Positions 33,651 through 45,343 of a DNA stretch of 64,000 bases are shown here, piece by piece. The DNA is taken from assembly GCA_025174535.1 (NCBI GenBank), contig JALBUN010000018.1:186001-250000 (forward strand), written 5' to 3'. How positions within the stretch are numbered: the first letter of the stretch is position 1; each line of letters opens with the position of its first letter. The notes under the pieces are model-generated. The model had not been told where the DNA came from. It did not search any database and worked only from the letters and a program-made list of their open reading frames with translations. This DNA comes from Cantharellus purpuraceus (Eukaryota; Basidiomycota; Agaricomycetes; Cantharellales; Hydnaceae). Made by a program: the position numbers and the translations under genes.

Positions 33651-36300
33651 TCAAGCTCATCCTTGGCAGTGATGCCCTTGCACTTGCACCACTCATGACC
33701 TGACCTTCACACTACAACAATTCCCACTCCACTCCCACCTCTACCCCCACCTTTGATTCGTATTACATAGCTCTCACGTGCAGAGGTACATTTGAAAAGA
33801 CTAATGGCTAAGAGAATGGAAAACTTGATAACCTCTGTTGCTCAGTGACATGTTTGCCTTGTAAGATCGGGTCCCCACTTCAGGGACACCCACATGCTAA
33901 CATTGCCCTTGCGGCCAAATTGAAAGATGTATCCTGCAGCAGGAAACCAAGACAATAATTGAGGGATAGCGTGCTATATTTATCAAACCCAATGATGGGT
34001 GATTGGGATTCTAATCACCCTGATATACTCCTGATGGGAACTGGACAGTTCATTTGGGTCACAACCCAACGAAATAAACAAATCAGTACGGGCCCGCTGC
34101 GTGGAACGCCACAGCAGTGCAGCCCACAATGACAGTTGCCCAGACGCTGGGTGGAACAACCACAGACATTCCTCCAGCATCATCTGGGCACACCACCACC
34201 ACACACACCACACCACACCATATGGATAACCCTCATATCAGCATCACCAGCTTGTCCATCCTCGGAGCTGGACGATGGGAATGGCGCTGCGTGCTGAACG
34301 AGGGCAATGGCGTTGCGTGCTGAACGAGGGGAATGGTGTGCCATGCAAGTACCATTGTACAATGGGGGGGGGGGGGTTCTTGGCATGCAAGCCATATCCT
34401 CAACACGCACATCGGCGTGAGGCTGAAGACCATGTATGTCTGTCAGCTGAACCGGAGAAATGCGCAAGTCTTATTCACCAAGGAGAGGGTCAAGCGTACG
34501 GAGGAATACGCTTGGCGTTGCCCGGCTGGGATGCTTCGTCAGGATGAGGGATGACACCGTCCGCCGGCACTCACTGAGCCGGCATCCTCATTCTCCTGTG
34601 CTTGCCTTCCAGTGGGGGACAGAGCTCGAGACTGCCCCCTGGCGCATTGTGGAGGATATCCTCAATAGTTGAATGCGATATCCGCCATCAACGGGATAGT
34701 CTCGAGTCTTGAGGTGGATTGCGACCACGTATGGGTGTCCCCGTCCATCTGGAACGCATTCAACGCTCCTCATCGCCGACGTGGGTCCTAGGAGGTAGAA
34801 AGGTGGCGATCTATGTTCCCTTAAAAGCGCATTTCAGCAACCATGACCTCAAGACGTACGAAATGAGACTCTGACCACCATCGATGGGATGGGACGTGAG
34901 GAAGCATCTCCTCGAGTCACGTGATGGCCAAGTATGTCGACTCTTACTCATCACTGATGCGGAAACCTTTGTTGGAATACCGGATACGGGATCCTACCAT
35001 AACAACGCATCAACACGGGTTGTCACAATGCGGGACATTACTCATTCAATCCACATGACAACGCTCCACCATATTTAAATCTATTTATTCCACTAGTACT
35101 TACTTCACAGCTGCGATGGTATATATAAAGGAGTCGCAGCTGTCTCCCCACACGCTGAGGTAGGGAGTTACTTTATTATCCCTAAATAATATGTTCACTT
35201 ATTTCTCATTACAGTTTATCTGTCAAGGTATTTAGATTATAGTTAGTCGTGTTTAATACACACACGCTGAGTTTATCTGTCAAGTATTTCAATAACCTTT
35301 GATGGTATACAGGTGCGGGAAGTAACGGAGATCGATGGAGTTCTGTTGAAGATTCGAATGTTTTGTTGTATCTTATTTTGTAGCTGTAATGGATTGAATA
35401 ATCTTCACCTCTCCCCGTGTATCACATACACCTGCAATGCAGTCGCGTAATCCATCATCACAATGCCCGGAAATGCGCCCCCTGTTCATTTGATTCTGTG
35501 GGTTTGTCTTCGTACTCGCCGCAAAACCCTACCGTAGGGCTGTAACAAGACATTCATCCATATCGGCATTGTAGATGCAAGCTGAGCATATCAGGAGTAG
35601 CTTCTCTGTGATATCCAGAACATATTCGGCGTGTACTCGAGACGTGTGGGTGAATGTACGATTGAGAAGCTTGCTCTCTGAGCATGCTTGTATGCTCAGT
35701 GAGCGAGTTCTGGTAACAACTTCAGCAGGTGACGCCTGGGATAGGGGCTAGAGTTGAGCGGAAAGGGCATGTATTAGACAACTAACACTATCAATGTAAT
35801 ACTATGAATTGCTTACCTGGAGTTCAGCGGAAAGGGCGTGAAGTCCAGTAAGCGCAAAAGAAAATTTCACTACCTCACCGAACTGTGCACCCACACGGGT
35901 CCGCGTTGAGGACCAATCGCTCCATAGCTAAGTCTTCGTATCTGGACGTTCATGAGCACCACAATCCACCTTTTTCCTTCTCTCACCCTTCCTCGTGTTG
36001 GAAGCGGAACTATGGCGAAGTTTGGCTCAGTTGTAAGGTGCAGTACCAACACCAATCGTCACGAGTCACATGTCCATTGAACCGGACATGGATTATAACT
36101 GAGACACACTAGTTTACTCACCTCTCTGCGAGTAGATAAATAAACTATCATATCTTTTGTTCATTAACCGGAGCTGAACCATGGTCAACGCCGCTACCAC
36201 CTCGTGCTGGAGCGAGCGGGTCGTGTCATGGTCGTGCATCATGTTAGATTGGCAAAACGCAACATCGAAAATGCTGCAAGAAGAGGCGTAGGAGTAGGGG
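33651..36300. other. Apparently single-copy region without a supported gene
   Basis: Scattered short frames on both strands lack recognised domains. Visible details are a 13-G run at 34364-34376 and a short tandem duplication around TGCGTGCTGAACGAGG at 34285-34330. There is a TATATATAAAGG box at about 35120 followed by two copies of GTTTATCTGTCAAG (about 35214 and 35271), and GGAGTTCAGCGGAAAGGGCG-like sequence near 35820 that is also seen near 52225. No match to the retroelements was noticed. A diverged or multi-exon gene could be hidden here. Confidence 0.35.
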
Positions 36301-36379
36301 TTGGGTGGAGACAAGGGGAGGATCTATTTAATATGCATGGAACACAGGATCAATAACTGGTCAGAACTCGCTGGCCAAG

Positions 36380-37350
36380 AAACAACTCACAACGGCGAAT
36401 CCTGCAATTCCATCCTGCAATGTACCCCCACACTGCTCTACAGGCAGCGGCGGCATGTCCTGAATAAGATAATGCACATCGTATCCCTCAAACTTTCCGC
36501 TCAACATGCTCTTCAACCTGTGCACTAACATCCAGGCTGTGTGAAATGACACAGCGGCATTGCAATGGCTGGGTGTTGCCGCAGTGGCAAGGCGGGATCA
36601 CTGGATATGCGTAAGTCGATGACGACGGTGAGAGTGATGTTGATCCTGATGCAGGCGCAAGTTCAGCTCCTCCTAGACCGCTCTCTCCCTGCTACGTCTC
36701 CGCCCCCACTGGCATCATACGTATACGCCGGCACCGGCGTATACGGAAGTTATTATTAAACAGGGTGGCAGTAAGGTCGGGGTGAGGGTGCGCCAGCAGT
36801 GGAAAGCCGACTGCCTGCAGTGGTTCCGGTCGACGGACAACTCAGCATACAGGCCAGGAAGCCCAGACCATCTTACGTGCCGTGGCCCACAGCGCCGGCC
36901 GTCTCCTGCCCGTTCCCGTTATTCCCGTAGCCGTTTCCGCAGACATGGGCAGTAGCACCCGAGCGTGTGGGTCAGCAGGAGCGACAGTATTACGTGCGTC
37001 ATGCTGCTGCTGTTCGCCATACTACACTCCGAAGCTGCTATGCCCAGCACGCCCCCGAGGAGCAGCTTTCAGGCGACGGAGTCCAGCCCATCCTCGGCTC
37101 CGGCCTGGCCGCTACAACTCCCTGAGGATGCGGTATAGCGTCCACAGTGCTGTGCTCCCGCAAATCCCACGGTGGAGGCCATGCTGTGGGATGGATGCTG
37201 ATTTGCTGGTGTCGAGGCGTTCGGGGATGCCAACGGCGGGTGTGTCGATGAGACTCCGGTGCTCGGGGCCATGGTTGTTCCTGCGTGTCCACCAAGCTCG
37301 AGCACACTGCACAAAGCTGATAAATAATGATGACGACGAGGCCATGGTTA
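36380..37350. other. Modules S and M5 (second copy), upstream of the DUF6533-D 3' end
   Basis: 36380-36770 repeats module S of 11840-12350, with the minus-strand peptide FEGYDVHYLIQDMPPLPVE. 36880-37340 repeats module M5, including CCGTTTCCGCAGACATGGGC and a segment close to 48620-48860. As in the 12-kb copy, S and M5 precede a minus-strand DUF6533 3' flank (37390-37680). Confidence 0.4.
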
Positions 37351-37681
37351 CCTCTTAGACTAAATTGTATAGTTGTCGTTGCAAGTAAAAGGGATAAAAT
37401 ACTCATCGCGGTCAGAATGGTATTCGCTTCTAAATCTGATGCGGTGCCTGTCGAGCATTTCGTGTGTAGGAGAGGAGGTTACTTCTATCAAGGCGACTGC
37501 ATTCCTCGAGCATTGTTCTAAACTAGGATGTGATAAAATTTCGTACACAAAGCAGCTACACAGCGAAATCGTTCAAATGACAAGCTTGCCTCTACGCCCC
37601 ACAGGATTCATATCATTTAGACATTCGGTCACATCAATGATCCCAACCCTAACGTGATAAAGACTAACTGATGGTCCAACA

Positions 37682-39367
37682 CTACGCTTCCAAAGGAATT
37701 TCAACCTCTTCTGGACGAGAGTGAACTTCCACGAGCGCGATGTCGTTCTCCGTAGGCATGGCCTCCTCCCGGGATAATTTGGTTCCGATATACTGATCAG
37801 CATCCGAATCGCCAAACTCTGCTATCACAGCGTCGTGCAGACTTCGGGTTGCTGCATGGAAGGTTCCGAGGGATGTCGTATGTAAGCCCTGGGAGGTGTT
37901 TGTATTAGGGTGTGCATGGCTCCTTTGGAGGTCGAGGTGGAAACGGCAGATGATGATTACGGACAAGCTGCATATACTTAGCCAATGACTGCAATGACTA
38001 ACACCAGCTTACCTGTTCTGAATATATCCAAGAGAACCAGAAATGATAGGCTAAAGTTCGAGTTGGAGGGGCCATGTAGCATATATCAATGTGTGACTCA
38101 CTCTCAAGGTCTGGCATGTTTGGTCAGTCTGAGAATGAGGATCAGTATAGTGACGTACCAATCTGAGGATCGCATCTGAAAGCGTGAGAGTAAGCACAAA
38201 CCTGGTAAAAGATCAATTTTGGGTTCATTGGCGAAGATAGCAGATGACATACCCGAATCTTATGAGGCCTGATATCAATGTCAGTCCATGAGTACACTCC
38301 TGTAAAGGAGACCATGGCTTGCCTTGCTGAGCCAGCAAGTGTGTAAGTGTCAGCCTGTTCCATGTCGATCTTTTGTATACTCTCCACGTTCCGAGTGTGC
38401 TGGCCAGTGTCACAACCACCACTACTGTGTCAAACAAGATGACCAAGATTGTACTGACGTCAGCAACTGCAAGAAGTTATCAATGACATTATCATGTAAA
38501 GCATTTTCACGTGTCGTACGTCTGATAAGTCGTTTGAGCACGGTGCATTTGAGACTATGTTGAACTCACATGATAGTTGTGTGGAGTTGCGCACCGGTGA
38601 GGTCACACCTGTCGAAAATTGATGCAGCCTGTGATGACTGACTTCATGCATGTCCACAGCAATGCAAACATGCAATACATATACATACCAGGTGCAGTAT
38701 GACGGGACAACCACCGAGAACCCCAAGGACGACTAATACTACGCTCTTGTGTTTGGTGATAGCATACGTCCGTGCCAGTAGAAGGCCTGCATCACCACTG
38801 TTGTCAATGTCCTATCGCTGAGAATAAAATATCACAGCACCTTGAATGCCCATGAGTGGGAGGATCTGCACACTATCCAGAAAGTGAAGGATCCCATTAC
38901 ATGTCCTAATTGGCATGAATTTCTACATTACAAGCAATGCCGTTGGACTCACTACATTCACCAAGTGTCATCTGTGTGCGTTAAGGAAAGTCATCGAAGA
39001 AACACACCTCAAGTGATGTATTCAAGAAATCCACAAGTATCACTACTGAGAGAGATAATAGCGCGAAATAGCGCGCTAGTAAATAAAGGACTGTTCCCAA
39101 TTTCAACTTCTTATTCCATATGTAATCAGCTTCGTGTCTCATTGTCAAGCAGGTATCATAGGTAAGAAGAGCTGTGTCGAGCGGAAGGCTGTTAGCTGTG
39201 TTGCACACCAAGCTTTGCACTCACCAAGGGCAGCTATCAAAGTATAAACAACCACAATTCTAATACCATACAAATACAAATATCAATACTTCAATGCGCT
39301 GATAACAAGTGGTCGCATACGTATCCGACGCTACTTGGGTTTCAGCCTGTTGTGATTGGGATGCCAT
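37682..39367 (-). pseudogene. DUF6533 multi-pass membrane protein, copy D (degraded)
   Basis: Minus strand from the ATG at 39365-39367 (MASQSQQAETQVASDTYATT). The DUF6533 core is intact: LLTYDTCLTMRHEADYIW, KLKLGTVLYLLARYFALL. The tail VIIICRFHLDLQRSHAHP ends at 37682 and lacks about ten residues present in copy B between EEAMPT and NDIALVE. Exon 1 is frame-broken (VFVWY then stop), so the copy is probably inactive. Family Q copy 2 starts 540 bp upstream in the opposite direction. Confidence 0.65.
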
Positions 39368-39907
39368 GTCGATGGATGCTGATGGTTGTGTATATGGAAT
39401 AGACTAGAATGCGATGGGCAGAACGTTACAGGAGGCTCGTATATATGCTGGAATCTAGGAGAGCGCTACTTGTATCAACAACATTCAGTGATGTGTGGCC
39501 CGAATGTGTGGAGCGGCACCTGTGTGGCATAACAAGTCCATCCCCAGACTATTTCACAAGCCCCGAACTGAAGCTGTTCCCACGGCCAATTCATTAGGTT
39601 GACAGCTTGAAAACAAGACCTTCTAAATGATTGGAAAAGAGGGAAGACCAGAAGATTCATGCAGCAGTGTTCAGCCTGATCCTGCCTAATCTTGCCAAGC
39701 TCAGACCCGCTTCTTGTTCTGGCGCCATGTTGACAAGAGCATACACATCTATGCCTTTGAGTTCTGATATATAAATGGGAAGGAAGAGGTGTCGCGGCAG
39801 CTGCTGCAGAACTCGTTACATAACCCTTTATGGGGGATATGATTCTCCATCAGAATCAGTATCTATAAACAGAACAACCCTGTGCACACAGCCTCTGATC
39901 GCTCGCC

Positions 39908-40166
39908 ATGAATAGTGAACACAGCCACAGGAACCAAGCAAGCCAATTCGCGGAGAGGTCCGTTGGCGCATCCCAAAGAACATTCGGTACGGGGAGATGC
40001 GCATTTCAACCTTATCCTCCCGGCGGTCTAAGATTTGACGATAATATACAGAGAGTTAGTGATATTGTGAGTTGTAGGGAAAATGAATAAGTCTCAGGCT
40101 CCAGCATTTGTTAGACCGGTAGAACACTGCACCCGTACTAAAGGATGCACGTGGTGAGGTGTTCCA
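39908..40166 (+). pseudogene. Family Q small protein, copy 2 (truncated)
   Basis: Exon 1 (39908-40073, 166 nt) starts MNSEHSHRNQASQFAERSVG and includes GTGRCAFQPYPPGGLRFD. A 41-nt intron (GTAGGG...GTTAG, 40074-40114) is followed by exon 2, reading APVLKDARGEVFQ. The copy is cut near 40166, where it joins the 3' flank of another DUF6533 copy. A TAG lies at the start of exon 2. Function is unknown. Confidence 0.5.
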
Positions 40167-40360
40167 AAGTAGCTACGCAGCGAAATCGTTCAAATGACAA
40201 TGTCTCTCTATCATCTTCGCGCAGAGATTGACGTGAATAAACATACATGCTACTCAGCTCCACACGCTTGCCTCTACGCCCCACAGGATTCATGTCATCC
40301 AATTCGGTAACATCAATGATCACAACCCTAACGTGATGAAGAATAACTGGTGACCCAACA

Positions 40361-41190
40361 CTACGCCTCCAAGGGAATTTCAACCTCTTCTGGACGAGAC
40401 TGAACTTCCACGAGCGCCAGGTCGTGCTCCGTCGTCCCTCCTGTAGGCATAGCCTCCTCCCGTGACGATTCAGTTCCGATACGCACATCAGCGTTCGAAT
40501 CCCCAAACTCGGCCATCACAACGTCGTGCAGGCCCTGGGTGGCTGCATGGAAGGTTCCCAGCGATATCGTAGGTAAGTCCCCGGAAGTGTTGGTATTAGG
40601 GCGTGCATGGGTCCTTTGGAGGTCGAGATGGAAGCGGCAGATAATGATTGTGGACAAGCTACATATAGTTAGTCAGTGACTGCAATGTCTGCTTCTGATT
40701 CACCTGTTCTGAATATATACAAGAACGTTTCGAAGGGTAGGCTAAAGCGCCGCAATAGCCTGTATAAATGTGTGGCTCACTCGCAAGGTCTAGCATGTTT
40801 GGTTAGTCAGGCCATAAGAATGAGATATACCGACATACAGATGGTACGATCAAATCTGCGAGACTGATGGTCAGCACAAACCTGGTAAAGATCAGTTCTA
40901 TATTCACTAGTGAAGATAGCAGACGACTTACCCGAATCTCATGAGACCTGATATCAATGCGTCTGTGAGCACACTCCTGTAACGGAAGCCATCACTTACA
41001 TTGCTGAGCCAGTAGGTGTGTGAATGTCAGCCTGTTCCATGTTGAACTTTTGTATACTCTCCATGTTCCGAGTGTGCTGGCCAGTGTTACAGCCACCACT
41101 ACCGTGTCAAACAAGATGACCAAAATCAAAATGACAACATTAACTGCAAGCAGGGAATCAATGACATGATCATGCAGATTGGGTTCATGA
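40361..41190 (-). pseudogene. DUF6533 copy E, 3' half only
   Basis: The tail exon reads TIIICRFHLDLQRTHARP, AEFGDSNADVRIGTESSREE, and ends VEIPLEA-stop at 40361. Upstream exons resemble the other copies up to about 41190, after which the sequence no longer matches and a solo LTR follows at 41298. The DUF6533 core domain and the start are missing. It lies directly after the truncated family Q copy, so a deletion or unequal exchange has joined two cassettes. Confidence 0.6.
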
Positions 41191-41297
41191 TGAACACTGA
41201 GATGGAACGTATCCTCAGTTATAATGGACGAGCGTAGTCACCGTCCAGGCGCTAGACACTATGCGCATGAACTCTGTAGTTATACAATGTTTGTAGA

Positions 41298-42009
41298 TGT
41301 TGATTATGGGGAGAAAGGGGTTAGGAGAGAGGGGGAACAGGAGCACATAGAAGGCTCAGGAGGTTGAGGGGGAGGTAGGAAAGTGAGGGGAAATGGTTAG
41401 GAGGGAAGAGGAGAAGCCCCTGTAAGCTCCACACCCATCAGATTATTCTCCTATATTTCGTTTATATTTTATTTCATCATTTTTTCCCCTATTGGCTCTG
41501 CCCCTGTTTCGTTTTTATCACAAGTTTCTTTCCCATGATGCACATGATTCAGAACTTTTATCACATGTTCTTAGGACACATATCTTGTATAAAACATGCC
41601 TAGCTAGATATGAAATGGACCAGAGAATTTCCTCTCACTTGTTTCTGTTGTCTGTGTCTGAACTATTTGTTTCTGGAATAACTCCAGAACGAACTCGAAC
41701 TTCTTCAAACATTTGCATAATCTTCTAGATTATGGTAACATATATTCTAATCCCAGTTTTAGAAGCCCAAGCTCCACTGGTTGATTTTCTATTAAGCATT
41801 TACTCATATTCGAGTTATCTGCTCCTGATCCCTGCTCAAACTGTCAATATCTAGACAAGGACTACACTGAATCTCATCAAATTTTGTATGAAGATACTCC
41901 CAAGATATATCTTCAATTCGACTATGCATACACCCAGTTCCCATCACTTCCTCTGTCACTATTCAAAATCTACTCTCCACACCCCCCCAGCAAGGTGAAA
42001 TTTTCAACA
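41298..42009 (+). repeat. Solo LTR, family LTR-1 (copy d)
   Basis: TGTTGATTATGG...TTTTCAACA, 712 bp, with a perfect duplication GTAGA (41293-41297 and 42010-42014). It is just left of a Copia gag, but its own duplication shows it is an independent solo LTR and not that element's 5' LTR. Confidence 0.92.
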
Positions 42010-42186
42010 GTAGAGAGATTATATAATTAACACAAGTTTTTTATCACCACTCTGCCTGTGTCTTTGAGTTCAACATAGATAACTGCCCTCTCACTCTGCC
42101 TGAACCTCATTAGGTTATAGGCCCTGGCAGTGCTTAGAAAATACAAAAAGAAAATCCTTAGACCAGGCGGCACACTCTCATGAAGC

Positions 42187-43771
42187 ATGACAACACCTGA
42201 ATCCATCTCTATGAACTACCTGGTCCTACTAGGCCCAGAGAACTATCAAATATGGAAGTTGCAAATAAAAGTGAAACTGAGGAAGGAAAAGGTCTATGGT
42301 GTGGCAGATGGAACTGAGCTAAAGCCAACAGCAGCACCAGCCACTACGATGTTTCACACAAATGACAGCTGGGAAGTGCATGATGCAAAGGCACATGGCA
42401 TCATCACTGAACACATCTGTGATCGAACACTCCTTGAAGTCTACAGCCAAGACACATCAAAAAAACTCCTTGACCACATCATCGAACTCCATGAAAAAAC
42501 CAATGTCGGAATAAATGCCTTCTACCCCTATGTAGAGCTAATGAACACATGATGGGATGGAACCTCACAAATAGACACACATAGCTACCATTCGGTCAGC
42601 AAACCACTGACTCATTGCAATGAAGAAGGGAATAGACAATGAATTCCTAGCATTCCTCCTCCTGCACTCCCTTCTGTCCAACACAATATGGGAAACCTTC
42701 AAATCATCAGTGCTGAACTCTTTGACATCCAACATGACATTGTCATTCACCACAGTAGAAGCATGCCTCACAGCCAAGGTAACCCATCTGGGCAGTAACT
42801 CCACATTGGCAAATTCTGAATCTGCTCTCAAGGCTCAAAAGTCCAACAGGAGCAAGCACTGCACCCTGCATGGAGACTGCTCACATGAAACTAGTGAATT
42901 CAGAACCTTGAAGGGCCATGAGAAGAAAAAGAAGAGCAAAAAAGGGAAGGTGAAGAAGGAGAGGCAAAACAAGTGTGAGAGGGCAAACAAGGTGGAAGAG
43001 ACTACTGACAACAGTGACAGCTCTCAATCCTCATCCTCTTCAGAGAGTTCAGATGATGAGCATGCACAACTCACAAATGTACACTCCTCTAAGAACCAAA
43101 AGAAATGCCTTTTTGCTTATTTTGTGTCCAAACCCACACACACCAAGCATGACATCTTAATAGATTCAGGAGCATCTGCGCACATGGTACCTCATCAAGA
43201 ATGATTTATTCCAGGGAGCTACAAACCGATACAACCACCACATATGGTGCGTTTTGGTGATGACTCCTCAGCCAAGGCTGTCAGAATGGGCAAGGTGCAC
43301 CTCATGAGCAAGGTCCAAGGGAATACATATGACATCTTCCTAACGAACATACTCCTGGTCCCAAGCTTCTCCCTATCACTGATCTCAGTCAACAAACCAG
43401 ACCATGCTGGACTTTCAGTAAAATTCAAATACCAAGCATGTCATGTAAAACAGGGCCAAACCACAGTTATGAAAGCACCACACAAGCGAGGGCTTTATCA
43501 CTTCGATGCAACACTGGTGGTCAAATCTGAACATGTGAACCTCTTGATTGATGCAAATGTACTACACAGACAAATGGGACATGCTGGTATCAGGGGATTA
43601 AGATGCATGGTACAACAAGGACAACTATGAGATGTAACAGCCATCACTGGGAACTTTGACTTCTGTGAATCATGTGCACTTGGAAAGGCAAAGAAACTGC
43701 CATTCAAGCCCTCAACACATAGAAATGCAAAATGGCCACTCCAAATCATTCATTCTGATATAGGTGGCACA
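42187..43771 (+). pseudogene. Ty1/Copia gag, protease and integrase N-terminus
   Basis: Gag starts MTTPESISMNYLVLLGPENY and has YQIWKLQIKVKLRKEK and AKAHGIITEHICD. After a stop (42550) and a frame change it resumes as IDNEFLAFLLLHSLLSNTIW, with a CTLHGDCSHETSEF zinc-like motif and a Lys-rich, Ser-rich linker. The protease motif is intact (ILIDSGASAHM). TGA at 43202 is followed by FGDDSSAKAVRMGKVHL, the pre-integrase LHRQMGHAGIRG and the integrase-proximal FCESCALGKAKKLPFKP, with IIHSDIGG just before the break. It is cut at about 43771 and joined to a fragment of family Q exon 2. Confidence 0.85.
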
Positions 43772-43819
43772 AGCTGAGGTGTTCCAAGCTCAGATGTGAT
43801 GCCTTGCACATAGAGAAGT
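43772..43819 (+). other. Family Q exon 2 fragment at a junction
   Basis: About 48 bp matching GCTGAGGTGTTCCAAGCTCA and GATGCCTTGCACATAGAGAAG of family Q exon 2 lie between the truncated Copia and a family-B repeat. This shows that a Copia or family-B insertion once lay in a cassette. Confidence 0.55.
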
Positions 43820-45129
43820 TGTATGGGAACTACCTTTTCCCTATCAAATCCTATTTATGCAGCACCAATGTGCTATACTTTGCTTTTCCATTCCTAAATA
43901 TCAGCATATACATGGTGCTTGTACCTGGAATGGACTTATTCAAATATTCTTTATTTTTCCATATTTTTTTTCAGGAATATTCCATGCAGAACTCAGCCCA
44001 GAATGATTTATTTCTGCTGTGCTACAGTTGTGGACCCATAGGTGCCCACAAACCTTCACACAGTCAGCACTCCACCTTTGGACCAGGCATTTGGCCTGAA
44101 TTCAAGCTCAGATATCTCTGATCAATAAATAATTTGTAACTTGACAACCACAGCCTCTCAGGGCACAAATTTCCATGGAGATCATGACCTGAGATGTGGC
44201 TATCCATGGCTGTGCAAACCAGTGCAGAAAACAGGGTGGATACCCTTCTTTTTGCCTGATCAGTGCCTAGTTCAGTGATCAGATCAGCTGATGGGTGATC
44301 AGATCAGGTGATTGCCTTGGAATATTCTACCCCTTTCCATAACATTCTAGCTGTTTCCTTCTATTATTAGATAGAACTTTCCAGAACCATTATTCAGCTC
44401 CTGATCAGTGTTCATCCAGTGATCAGAACCTGTGATTGGCTTGGAATATTCTACCCCTTTCTTCCACCTTCCACAACCTTCCAGTAGTTTCCATCTATTA
44501 ATAGGTAGAATATTCCAGAACCATTAGTCAGCCCCTGTAAATACAATATATAAGGAGGTCATTCTGCCTCTGAAATAGTAACATATTCTACCTATTCTAC
44601 CCATCTTCTGCACACCAGTGTGACTAGAGTGACATACAGTGTCATCCTCTATATCTCAGTAACTGTTTGATTACCAGTTCAAGGATCTTTTACAGTTGTG
44701 TAACTGTACTTGATTGCACTCGAAGTAGTGATATTCCTGCTTTGGGCATGAGTGTAGTATCTGCCTCACATGACTACAAATCTACAGGGTGAGATTGTCT
44801 GTCGATAGTCCTGCCATTAGTGCTCTTGTTTAAGTTACTAGTGTGTACTGCCTTTGCAGAGCATTAGAAGCTTGAACTCGTGTGAAGCAGTTGCTAGACT
44901 ACTTCACACATTGCTGTTACCTGCTTCAGAGTGTCACTGGTTGGACAGTTGGATTCATCCACCTACTTCCTTTAGCCTCTAAGTGCATTCCCCTCTTTTT
45001 GGAATATCTGGACCCCTAAGCGTCTGTGAACTCTAGACTCTGGAAGTCTTATTCATTTCTTGCTGCTAAGAAATGTATTACTTTTCTGCATATAGTCTGC
45101 ATTGACCAATACAAAGGATTGTAACCAAA
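43820..45129 (+). repeat. LTR-like repeat family B, copy ii
   Basis: Starts TGTATGGGAACTACC and lacks the MITE-1 and LTR-2 insertions of copy i, so it shows both empty sites. It has an extra stretch of roughly 190 bp (about 44570-44760) flanked by TCTGCCT. It ends at a truncated MITE-1 copy at 45130. Confidence 0.6.
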
Positions 45130-45343
45130 GACGCTTGTTCAGAAATACAACAAATACATATGTACAACCTATTTTCCTCAAATTTACACAATACACTTCA
45201 ATTCAAACTTATTTTCATATTTCAACATCACTCTCAAATTTTACACAATATACTAGATTAAAACATATTTTGATATTTTGGCATAATTCTCAAAAATAAT
45301 TCTTTTTTTCCCCATTTAGTGGTGGCAACTCTCTTGAGGGAAC
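45130..45343 (+). mobile_element. MITE-1 copy d, truncated
   Basis: Starts GACGCTTGTTCAGAA after GTAACCAAA. The intact target site is seen near 25194 (GTAACCAAAGTACAA). Only about 214 bp remain; it is cut at GAGGGAAC by another repeat, and its right half was not found. Confidence 0.8.

Noticed and set aside
41298..43771. LTR-1 copy d as the 5' LTR of the adjacent Copia gag
   Set aside because: It has its own perfect 5-bp duplication (GTAGA) on both sides, so it is an independent insertion.
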